Positions 15,783 through 23,625 of a stretch of 64,000 nt of DNA are shown piece after piece (position 1 is the stretch's first letter; each line of letters begins with the position of its first letter). This stretch comes from an uncultured Clostridia bacterium. GTDB taxonomy: Bacteria; Bacillota; Clostridia; UBA1381. The stretch lies in the NCBI GenBank assembly GCA_947631085.1, contig CANRJY010000012.1, positions 1-64,000 on the forward strand, read 5' to 3'. The position numbers and the translations under genes are program-made. The notes under the pieces were generated by a model. That model saw nothing but the letters and a program-made list of their open reading frames with translations. It did not search any database and was not told where the DNA came from.

Positions 15783-18700
15783 TCAGTTTTCGCTTGACCA
15801 CATTTCAAGCGGTTCCATGTCATCCGCCCACATAAATACCTTTGTGGGGATAAATCCTAGTGATGTTGTTACCATACCCGGGCCGTCCAGCACGAGCTTT
15901 CTGACATTTGAGAGAGTGCCGTCGCTGCCGTATTTTGCAGCATATATGCTGACTGTGTTAAGCCTTTCGGGTGTATCTACGTTATATGATATCTTTCGTC
16001 CGTCAACGCTTACGAGCCCGCAAAGTATCATTTTCGTATTATCTATCGTAACGCTTGCTTCTCCGCCCTGACTTGCCTGATTGAATATCTGCACAGATGT
16101 GAGCGGTTCGCTCTTTTGAGCGTTGTTGGACAGATTTCTGAGGTTCAGTCCGGTTTTTGACGCTACCGTACTGCCTTTGTCGTTTACAACATACATATCA
16201 ACGCTGATTTCAGCATCCGGACCGTTGCCGACATTATGGAATGCGTATCTTATCGTGTATTCCTTTCCGACCTCGATCGGAGCTCTGCTCGAGATAGTCT
16301 CCGCGTTGCGGTTGCTGTCTTTCCAAATTATATCGGCTTTTTTATCATCTGCCGGCATGAGAGACCAGCCGCCGCCCGTGCCCGTCGCCGACATAAACCT
16401 CATAAAGAATCCCGCGCTTGTGTCCTTGTTCAGATTTCCCGAAGCGGGCATGGAGTTTATTTTGAATGTATGCTCTATCACGAAAGAGTTCGAGAATGAA
16501 CCCAAGCCAACGGTTATCGGGTCGGCAATATTCGTTTCATTAGTCGTGTAGGTGTTGTTAAGCGACGATAAATCAGCTTCCTCTACGGTGACATTGAAGT
16601 TTGCGCTGAATCCGGCGTATGAGACTACTACGGTTTGCTCGCCTATTCTTCCGCCGTTGAAGCCCGATACGGTATAATCCCTGCCGGTGAGCGGGGCTGT
16701 GGTGCCGTCGGCAAATTCCGCTTCAACGACCGATCCTGTCATGTCGACGACCTCACCCTGCTTGTAAACCGTTTTGGTAGGAGGCGTTACGATTTTTACG
16801 CCCGTAACCTCTTTTACGGTGATAGTAAACGAAGCCGTGTGTCCGAGATATGTAACGGTTATCGTCTGCTCGCCCGGAGCTGACGGGTCAAAATCAGAAA
16901 CCTCGTACGCCGCGACGGGCGCTGTTATGCCGCCCTCGTAAACCGCTTCAACCTCAAGACCGGTGAGATCAAGCTCAGTGTCGCCGGACGAGTATACCTT
17001 CTTTTCGGGATCGGACGCGATTTTTATCTCTGTCAGCGGAGGCATGAACGTTTCCTCCGAAAGATAGAAACCGACATGAGGCGGCTGATTGTAAGCCGTC
17101 TGCTCCGCCGCCACGCCGCTGCGGTATACCGGATCCTGCATCAGTGTTTTAACTTTGTATTTTGTCGTGTCCGTGGAAGTAAATACGCGCAGCTTACTGC
17201 CGTCCGTTGTCGGATATACAAGCTCCTCACGCCAGTCGCCGAACAAATCTGCCTGTAAACTCGGATTTGATTTTGTTCCGTTTATTTTTGTGCATCCGTC
17301 CGCGCGGAATATTCTGCCCATTCCATTGCCGTTCCAATCCGTTATATCTGTACCGTCGAGAAGCTCGTCATATAAATCGCCGTCCCAGAAAATGCGGAAG
17401 TTTTGGCTCATACCGAAATCGCCTGCGGTGAAGTTGTCTCCGCCGTTCGAGCGGTATGTGCCTGCCGCGCTTGTAACCTGATAAAATCCGCCCGCGCCTA
17501 TATTTGCCATAACGCCGCGTCCCGTATCGCCGCCGGCTGTCCAGTGCTTTATAATTTCGCCTGTATTTGCGTTGATTACCGACATACCGTAGTTAATTTC
17601 AACCGTCTGACCGCTCATGGTATTCGGGCCGCTGTCCTCATGCACCGTGAAAAATTCAAGACCTTCAACTGTAGGATCGTAGTCGCCTATATGGAGCGCG
17701 TCGCCGTGTTCCATGAACGTACACCATCTGGGCTTGAATTGATTTTCATCGTCAACCTCCATACAGAGCGCGCCGGTGATAAATTCGTCCTTGCCGTCGT
17801 TATCGACATCTGCTACGGTACAGTTGTGGTTGCCGTTTCCGACATACTGATACGCGCCTTCGTAATAGCCTGGCTGTCCCTTTTCCGTATCAAATTGGTA
17901 ATCAACGGAGAGCTTTTCACCGTCAAAGCTCGTTCCGCTCACGCCGGTACGCTGTCTGCCGTTTCTGCCGAAATAGTAGCCGCGCAGATATACCGCGTAC
18001 GGCTTTTCACCGTCGAGATACGCAACCGACGCGACAAAACGGTTGGAGCGGTTGCCTGATGTATCGCCGAAGCTCTCGCCGTTTCCTATACGGGCTGTCG
18101 GGAAATTAATTGTGTCTATCGCCGCACCCGTTTCGCCGTTAAATACCGTTAAAAATTCATCTCCGCGCGTAAGCGGACCCCATTCTTCTTCGCGGAAATC
18201 TGCGGTTTCGTTGTCTTCGTCCGTGTAAGCCGCGATAACCTCGTCCGTTTTCGCGCTGTGCGATACATATTTACCCTGTGCGTCGGTAGAACCGAGCGAC
18301 GTTTGGCACATCAGCTCCGCTTTTCCGTCGCCGTTAAAATCGTATACGAGGAACTGTACCGTATGAGCGCTCGAATATACGTTTCTGCCTAAATTAATGT
18401 CGTTTTCCCAAAGCTTTGTTCCGTCAAGCTTGTACGCCGCAAAACGCACCGTTCCGGAAAGAGCTTCTATTCCGTTGCCGGGCGAGCCTACGTCATGCTC
18501 CGATGACGTCCATTTTATAACTATCTCATATTCGCCGTCGCCGTCAAGGTCGCCAGCCGAGCAGTCCGTAGGGGAAAAGTTAAATCTGCCGACCGTCTGC
18601 CCTCCTGGCGTTATTATTGTTTCCTGCGCGGGTTTTGTGAGCGGGATGTCAAACCAGCTGTTCGCCTGAACGCTTACCGCTTCGCATTTCTCGCCCTCCG

Positions 18701-19091
18701 TTCCGTCCGTTACCGGAGCTACGCTGTATTTTGCGTCAGCCGTGCCGGACTTATCGACATAGTTGGTCGCGTCCGCTACTTCGGCTATTTTTTCATCGCC
18801 GCGGTATACGTTGAAGGTTACGTTTTCCGCAGCGCTGCCGTAAATTTTGTCCTCGCTGTCGAACAATCTCCAGCTCAGAAATACGCCGTCGCCGGTTTTT
18901 ACGGCAATAAGCCCTCTGCCGAGCTTCTCCATCTCGCGCGTGTGGTCGTCCTCGTCGGAATAGCCGTCCGCGCCGGTGTATTTATAGTTGTAGCTGACCG
19001 TCTCTGTAGCCTTTTCGTCCGCGCTGACGGGCAGCGATACCGCCGGAACGGCAAGAGCCGCCGCAAGCAATACGCTTAGTATTCGTTTCAT
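15783..19091 (-). CDS. Secreted PL11 rhamnogalacturonan endolyase with Ig-like domains (paralog 1)
   Basis: A 1102-residue exported lyase that cleaves the rhamnosyl-galacturonosyl backbone of rhamnogalacturonan I by beta-elimination (YesW/YesX family). Residues 1-24 are a signal peptide. The PL11 propeller covers about 40-675, with Asp-rich calcium loops ([40 protein letters not shown]). Two Big_3-type Ig-like domains follow (about 685-850), then a beta-sandwich region (850-1020) and a C-terminal module ending KVFMWADDMEPLEMW. The ATG at 19091 follows AGGAGATGC; an earlier in-frame start lacks a ribosome site. It is closely similar to the lyase at 55771-59433. Confidence 0.94.
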   Translation of the reverse strand: MKRILSVLLAAALAVPAVSLPVSADEKATETVSYNYKYTGADGYSDEDDHTREMEKLGRGLIAVKTGDGVFLSWRLFDSEDKIYGSAAENVTFNVYRGDEKIAEVADATNYVDKSGTADAKYSVAPVTDGTEGEKCEAVSVQANSWFDIPLTKPAQETIITPGGQTVGRFNFSPTDCSAGDLDGDGEYEIVIKWTSSEHDVGSPGNGIEALSGTVRFAAYKLDGTKLWENDINLGRNVYSSAHTVQFLVYDFNGDGKAELMCQTSLGSTDAQGKYVSHSAKTDEVIAAYTDEDNETADFREEEWGPLTRGDEFLTVFNGETGAAIDTINFPTARIGNGESFGDTSGNRSNRFVASVAYLDGEKPYAVYLRGYYFGRNGRQRTGVSGTSFDGEKLSVDYQFDTEKGQPGYYEGAYQYVGNGNHNCTVADVDNDGKDEFITGALCMEVDDENQFKPRWCTFMEHGDALHIGDYDPTVEGLEFFTVHEDSGPNTMSGQTVEINYGMSVINANTGEIIKHWTAGGDTGRGVMANIGAGGFYQVTSAAGTYRSNGGDNFTAGDFGMSQNFRIFWDGDLYDELLDGTDITDWNGNGMGRIFRADGCTKINGTKSNPSLQADLFGDWREELVYPTTDGSKLRVFTSTDTTKYKVKTLMQDPVYRSGVAAEQTAYNQPPHVGFYLSEETFMPPLTEIKIASDPEKKVYSSGDTELDLTGLEVEAVYEGGITAPVAAYEVSDFDPSAPGEQTITVTYLGHTASFTITVKEVTGVKIVTPPTKTVYKQGEVVDMTGSVVEAEFADGTTAPLTGRDYTVSGFNGGRIGEQTVVVSYAGFSANFNVTVEEADLSSLNNTYTTNETNIADPITVGLGSFSNSFVIEHTFKINSMPASGNLNKDTSAGFFMRFMSATGTGGGWSLMPADDKKADIIWKDSNRNAETISSRAPIEVGKEYTIRYAFHNVGNGPDAEISVDMYVVNDKGSTVASKTGLNLRNLSNNAQKSEPLTSVQIFNQASQGGEASVTIDNTKMILCGLVSVDGRKISYNVDTPERLNTVSIYAAKYGSDGTLSNVRKLVLDGPGMVTTSLGFIPTKVFMWADDMEPLEMWSSEN

Positions 19092-19128
19092 TTTTTTGCA
19101 TCTCCTTGCATATAAAATCATTACAGAC

Positions 19129-19157
19129 ATTTTACCACAAGCAAAAAAAAATAACAA
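19129..19157 (-). promoter_or_regulatory. Predicted promoter of PL11 paralog 1
   Basis: Minus-strand TTGTTA (19157-19152), 17 bp, TAAAAT (19134-19129). The second PL11 gene has the same two hexamers at the same spacing. Confidence 0.65.
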
Positions 19158-19211
19158 TAAATTTGCAAAAAGTTCACAAAATATACACAATTTAAACGGA
19201 AAATTAAATAA

Positions 19212-19242
19212 AAAGTCCCGAGAAACCGTTTCTCGGGACTTT
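19212..19242. terminator. Terminator of PL11 paralog 2
   Basis: GTCCCGAGAAAC (19215-19226) pairs with GTTTCTCGGGAC (19228-19239); the innermost bases form the loop. A and T runs flank it. It separates the two lyase genes, so they are independent units. Confidence 0.9.
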
Positions 19243-19252
19243 CTGTGAATAA

Positions 19253-21646
19253 TTACTGTTTATTTAACGTATCGGATTCTGTTATAGGCTCCATGTCCTC
19301 CGCGCTATTCCAAAGGAACGCCTTTACGGTATAGTCTGAAACCGTATTTTCAAATGTAAGCGATTCGGTAATATCCGATTTTGCCAAATCGACCGCAACC
19401 GGCTTTTCCTTTACCTCAATAAGCTTATCTCCGTCATAGAGCGCCACTATAAGCTTTGCGCTTTCGTACGTTTCAGCCGCGGCGAAGGTTATATTGACTG
19501 TTTTATCCTCAGCGGAATTTATTGTGAGGTGCGGATCCGTTTCAACGAGTATTTTCGTAAACGGAACCGCCGGAGCGAGATAATTCTTCTTCGCGCCGCT
19601 TTCATCGGTCGCAAGAGAAGCCGAGCCGATATAATAGCTCGTGTGCGGCGGCTGGTTATAGCCTACGTTCTGCCAAGCTATCGCGCAGCGGTACTGGCTG
19701 TCGTGCATGAGAGTTGTCAGACGATACTGCGTCGGTATGCACGAGGTAAAAATACGCGCGCCCGTGCCGTCGCTCAGCGGAAATACCATTTCCTCGCGCC
19801 AGTCGCCGAGAATGTCCGCGGTAAGCCCGGGAGTTGCTTTTGTGTCATTGTTGTAGGAAATATCGGGAATATAGCTTCCGCTGCTACCGCCGCCCCAGAA
19901 AAATCTTGATGTTCCGCTTGTTACCGAATATTTTGCAAGCCAGTTTTTGTCAAGAAGCTCGCGTCCCAAATCTCCGTCCCAATAAATCATGAAATTCTGG
20001 AACGGACGGCTGGGGTCGCCCCACGCGCTGACCTTTTCGCCCGACATGCCGTATACGCTGCTGCCGTCGGCAACCGTCATATATACCGAGCGTGAATTTG
20101 TACCCTCGGAAGAAAACTTATCGTCGAGGTTGTCTATAACGCCTCTGCCTATATCGCCTTTAGCCGCCTGAGTCATAACGTCGTCCATGATATTTGTTTC
20201 GCTGTTGTATCTCTTTAAGTCAACGGCGTATTCTATCGTTTCATCGTTGCCCTTGCCGGCTTCGTGTACCATGAAAATTTCCTGCTTGCCGTCGTTGTCA
20301 AAGTCAGAAACGTGCTCCGCGTCGCCGTGACCGCGGTCGTCGGAATAAAGGACAGTGCCGTCGTTATCGAGAACAGCCGAGCCGAATATAATTTCATCAA
20401 ATCCGTCGTTATCAACGTCGGCAATCGACAGGCTGTGCGCTCCCTGACCGTAAAGCGTGTATTTATTGGGAGACGTTTTTGTTGTGCCGTCCGCATATGT
20501 TACCTTGCTTGACTTTCTTTCGCTGCTGTGGAGCCACTGTTCGGTGAGATTTTTTCCGTCCCACTTGTACGCCGCCACATACGCGAAGGTGTAATAACCT
20601 CTGCACATGATAAGGCTCGGAGTTCTTCCGTCAAGATACGCCACTCCCGCTAAGAAACGGTCGCATCTGTTTCCGTTGCCGTCGCCCCAATATCCGGCGT
20701 TTACGCCTTCCGCTATCTTTCTTACGAGACGATTCGGGTCATAGTCAACGGTCTGCATCGCCGCGCCCGTTTCGCCGTTGAATATTGTGAGCCATTCTGC
20801 GCCCTTTAAAATGCGTCCGCTTTCTTCTCTGTAATCATCGGTATCGGGAGCGGATGTGAATTTTGCCCCGGGTACAGCTGACACATAATTGCCCTGACCG
20901 TCCTTCGAGCCGGGAGCGGTTCTGAACGCGATCTCGGATTTTCCGTCGTCGTCAAAATCATACACCATATACTGCGTATAATGCGCGCCCGCGCGTATAT
21001 TAACGCCAAGATCCATTCTCCAAAGACGCGTTCCGTCAAGCTCGTACGCGTCCATGATAACATTACCCGTATAGCCGTCATACGAGTTGTCCTTGGAATT
21101 GCTCGGATCCCATTTTACGACAAGCTCATACTGACCGTCGCCGTCGAGATCGCCGACGCTCATATCGTTCGCCGTGTATGTATAGCTTGCGCCGTCGGGA
21201 GTTGTGCCGCCTTCGGGAGCTTCGAATTTAATATCGAGATAACCCCCTCTGTTATCGTTTCCGCCTTCGTTTCTCGACGCGTACCCTGTCCAGGGCGTGA
21301 TCTCTTTTTCATCCGCCGCGTCCGCGCCCTCGGGAACGACCTTGTATTTACTCGTCGCCTTTCCGGAAGCGTCTGTATAGCAGGTCGCGCCGTCCGCGGC
21401 GCTTGTGTATATCTTCTCACCGTCGCGGTAAACGTCAAATGCCTGATTTTCAAGACTTTCCGTGCCGAGCAGCCTCCAGCTTAAAAATACTCCGCTGCCG
21501 GTGTATACCGCGACAACGCCTCTGTCGAGTGTTTCCATTTGACGTGCGGAAGGCTGATATTTAGGAACAGTTTCCGCCGCGCCTGCGGAAATCATTGTCG
21601 ATGACGCCAATGCCGCGGCAATTAAGATGCTTAAAATTCGTTTCAT
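19253..21646 (-). CDS. Secreted PL11 rhamnogalacturonan endolyase (paralog 2, compact form)
   Basis: A 797-residue exported PL11 lyase. Residues 1-23 are a signal peptide (MKRILSILIAAALASSTMISAGA). The catalytic propeller runs from about 30 to 690, with the calcium loops [28 protein letters not shown] and IADVDNDGFDEI. A short C-terminal module (about 700-797) ends KAFLWNSAEDMEPI, like the other two PL11 proteins. It has no Ig-like domains and is more diverged from paralogs 1 and 3 than they are from each other, suggesting a different preferred substrate length. AGGAGAG precedes the ATG. Confidence 0.94.
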   Translation of the reverse strand: MKRILSILIAAALASSTMISAGAAETVPKYQPSARQMETLDRGVVAVYTGSGVFLSWRLLGTESLENQAFDVYRDGEKIYTSAADGATCYTDASGKATSKYKVVPEGADAADEKEITPWTGYASRNEGGNDNRGGYLDIKFEAPEGGTTPDGASYTYTANDMSVGDLDGDGQYELVVKWDPSNSKDNSYDGYTGNVIMDAYELDGTRLWRMDLGVNIRAGAHYTQYMVYDFDDDGKSEIAFRTAPGSKDGQGNYVSAVPGAKFTSAPDTDDYREESGRILKGAEWLTIFNGETGAAMQTVDYDPNRLVRKIAEGVNAGYWGDGNGNRCDRFLAGVAYLDGRTPSLIMCRGYYTFAYVAAYKWDGKNLTEQWLHSSERKSSKVTYADGTTKTSPNKYTLYGQGAHSLSIADVDNDGFDEIIFGSAVLDNDGTVLYSDDRGHGDAEHVSDFDNDGKQEIFMVHEAGKGNDETIEYAVDLKRYNSETNIMDDVMTQAAKGDIGRGVIDNLDDKFSSEGTNSRSVYMTVADGSSVYGMSGEKVSAWGDPSRPFQNFMIYWDGDLGRELLDKNWLAKYSVTSGTSRFFWGGGSSGSYIPDISYNNDTKATPGLTADILGDWREEMVFPLSDGTGARIFTSCIPTQYRLTTLMHDSQYRCAIAWQNVGYNQPPHTSYYIGSASLATDESGAKKNYLAPAVPFTKILVETDPHLTINSAEDKTVNITFAAAETYESAKLIVALYDGDKLIEVKEKPVAVDLAKSDITESLTFENTVSDYTVKAFLWNSAEDMEPITESDTLNKQ

Positions 21647-21685
21647 GACTTTCTCTCCTTACTTTAGATGATTAATATTAGAATA

Positions 21686-21714
21686 ATTTTATCATATATT
21701 AACAAAAATAACAA
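21686..21714 (-). promoter_or_regulatory. Predicted promoter of PL11 paralog 2
   Basis: Minus-strand TTGTTA (21714-21709), 17 bp, TAAAAT (21691-21686): the same hexamers and spacing as the first PL11 gene. Confidence 0.65.
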
Positions 21715-21793
21715 GAAAAATATTAGAAATTTATTAAAAATTATTGCAAATCAATATATGAAAAAAAACTTTTTGATTTTCATCGTAAAACTG

Positions 21794-21823
21794 TTGAAAA
21801 ATGATATTGTTTTATGTTATAAT
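21794..21823 (+). promoter_or_regulatory. Predicted promoter of the surface-protein gene
   Basis: TTGAAA (21794-21799) and TATAAT (21818-21823) with 18-bp spacing. Confidence 0.6.
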
Positions 21824-21945
21824 AATTTTATGCAGTTGCAAAATGCTGAAAAAACATTATATCATATCGCTGCGGCTATGCCGATTTGTAAATATGATTA
21901 ACAAATATATGTATGAAATTTATTCAAAAAAGGGGTATTAAAACC

Positions 21946-23589
21946 ATGAGGATAAAAATTATCGCTTTGCTCAGTGCGGCGGTGATGTTGACAGGCATAT
22001 GCGCTTCCGCAAGATATTCGAGCGACGATCTTCCAAAGAGGCTTGACGACGCGGTGACGTGGTCGGAATCGAATTTTCCGCCCGATCTTAATCCGCAGTT
22101 TGAAAGCTCGTCTTATCAGATTATGGCTATGGCGCGTATGGGAAAGGACTATGACTATTCGTCATATCTTTCGGGAATAGAGAGTGTGGCGGCGGGATAT
22201 AACGAATATACTCCCGCGTCGGCTTATGCGAAGCTGGCTCTCGCGGTAAGCGCCGCCGGAGGAGATCCGCAAAATGTAGGCGGACGAAACCTTTTATCGG
22301 AGGGTATTTATAATAGGTCGGAGACTTCTCCGCTTGACTTGAACAGTACCACCGATATGAGCTGGGCGCTTATTGCGCTCGATTCAAAGCGGTATTCCGT
22401 TCCAAGCGAGGCGGCGGCGCCGAGAGAGGGCGTGGTTTCGGCGCTCGCGCTGACGCAGCGCGATGATGGCGGATTCGGCGCGAATGCTTACGATACGGCT
22501 TTGGCGGTATGCGCGCTGTCAAACTATGCGGACGGAGGATGGGTATCTGCCGATTCGATAAACGCAGCTGTAAATTATCTGTCGTCCGTGCAGGGCGCGC
22601 ACGGCGATTACGGCAGCCCCGATACAACGGCGATGGTTCTTATCGCTCTTGACGCAATCGGTGTGGACAGTGATAATGATACGCGTTTTGTGAAAAATAA
22701 TAATAACGTTATGGACGGGCTGTTGAGCTACGCAGTCTCTGACGGAAGCTTCAGCAGAAGCGATGAGACTACGGGACTTGCGGAATGCGCTGTTGCAAGT
22801 CATATCAGATATTTGGACGGAAACAGCAAATTTTTCGAGTTCGCCTCGGCGGATATTCCGCATTCCGTAACGGAATATGAACGCAATAAAAACAGCGATC
22901 AAAATGACGACGAAAACGATAATACCAACACGAACACAAGTAACAACACAAATAACAATACCAGCACGAACACCAACACCAACACCAACACCAACACAAG
23001 CAGTTCAAATAATTCGGGAACATCAACTAATACAAATTCAAACAACAGCCAAAGCGTAAGCAGCTCATCGACAACGACACCGAGGATCACTCCGATTCCG
23101 CGTCCGGCAGTTACTCCGCGCCCAACGGTAATGCCGCGGGTGACGATAGCTCCGCGTGCCACTACGGGAGCGAGAATTACGCCTATGCCGAGGGCAAGCG
23201 CATCACCGAGACCGGTCAGGACGCCCCGTCCGACGGTTGAACCTGAGCTTGTGGGTCCCGTAAAGCTGCCCGGACCGATGCCCACTCCGGAGCCGACAAT
23301 AGAGCCGGATTATATGACGGGTGATTTGACAAGAGATGATATACTTTCGAAAGATACGATATCAATCCCAACGGCGGTGGGTATAATCGGATTGATGGCG
23401 CTTGGCGGACTTGTGATCGCGTTTATGGCAAACCGTATACCGAAAGTGATTGAAAAGAAAAGGACAAGAAAGAAGCAATCCGATATTTACCGCGCGAAAA
23501 TACACCGCCGAACCGAGATCCATGGCGCGTATAAAGCGAGAGAGAAATATAAGGAGCGCAGGAAATACCGCGGCTCTTACAGAAAATAA
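21946..23589 (+). CDS. Membrane-anchored surface protein with prenyltransferase/terpenoid-cyclase-like repeat domain
   Basis: A 547-residue exported protein. Residues 1-24 are a signal peptide. Residues 35-300 carry alpha-alpha-barrel repeats of the prenyltransferase/squalene-oxidase-repeat type (for example SALALTQRDDGGFG and MVLIALDAIGV). Residues 313-378 are an Asn/Thr/Ser linker, residues 378-460 a Pro/Arg/Thr linker. A membrane helix lies at about 475-495 (GIIGLMALGGLVIAF), followed by a very basic 50-residue cytoplasmic tail. This fold in exported clostridial proteins resembles cobalamin-binder and complement-type domains, so binding is more likely than catalysis. The ATG at 21946 starts the signal peptide. 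No cyclase acid motif is evident. Confidence 0.75.
   Translation: MRIKIIALLSAAVMLTGICASARYSSDDLPKRLDDAVTWSESNFPPDLNPQFESSSYQIMAMARMGKDYDYSSYLSGIESVAAGYNEYTPASAYAKLALAVSAAGGDPQNVGGRNLLSEGIYNRSETSPLDLNSTTDMSWALIALDSKRYSVPSEAAAPREGVVSALALTQRDDGGFGANAYDTALAVCALSNYADGGWVSADSINAAVNYLSSVQGAHGDYGSPDTTAMVLIALDAIGVDSDNDTRFVKNNNNVMDGLLSYAVSDGSFSRSDETTGLAECAVASHIRYLDGNSKFFEFASADIPHSVTEYERNKNSDQNDDENDNTNTNTSNNTNNNTSTNTNTNTNTNTSSSNNSGTSTNTNSNNSQSVSSSSTTTPRITPIPRPAVTPRPTVMPRVTIAPRATTGARITPMPRASASPRPVRTPRPTVEPELVGPVKLPGPMPTPEPTIEPDYMTGDLTRDDILSKDTISIPTAVGIIGLMALGGLVIAFMANRIPKVIEKKRTRKKQSDIYRAKIHRRTEIHGAYKAREKYKERRKYRGSYRK
22969..22998 (+). repeat. Hexanucleotide repeat inside the Asn/Thr linker
   Basis: Four AACACC units followed by AACACA encode alternating Asn-Thr. 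Changes in copy number would keep the frame and alter linker length only. Confidence 0.85.
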
Positions 23590-23595
23590 AGTGTA

Positions 23596-23625
23596 AAAAA
23601 AGAACGGCTTAAGCCGTTCTTTTTT
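23596..23625. terminator. Bidirectional terminator between convergent genes
   Basis: A perfect 13-bp stem (AAAAAAGAACGGC / GCCGTTCTTTTTT) with a TTAA loop. It sits 6 bp after the surface-protein stop and overlaps the end of the minus-strand lyase gene. Confidence 0.93.

Larger units (their letters stand above)
21647..21945. other. AT-rich divergent control region
   Basis: These 299 bases between the PL11 paralog 2 gene and the surface-protein gene are very AT-rich. They contain the two promoters listed separately and a roughly 115-nt leader for the plus-strand gene in which I see no riboswitch or terminator. Confidence 0.6.

Noticed and set aside
17403-18059. Plus-strand ORF opposite PL11 paralog 1
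   Set aside because: Shadow of the lyase; the same kind of shadow appears at the matching place in paralog 3 (57817-58623), as expected from shared coding sequence.
22918-23010. Direct repeats as a CRISPR array
   Set aside because: The repeats are 6-bp in-frame Asn-Thr codons with no spacers.
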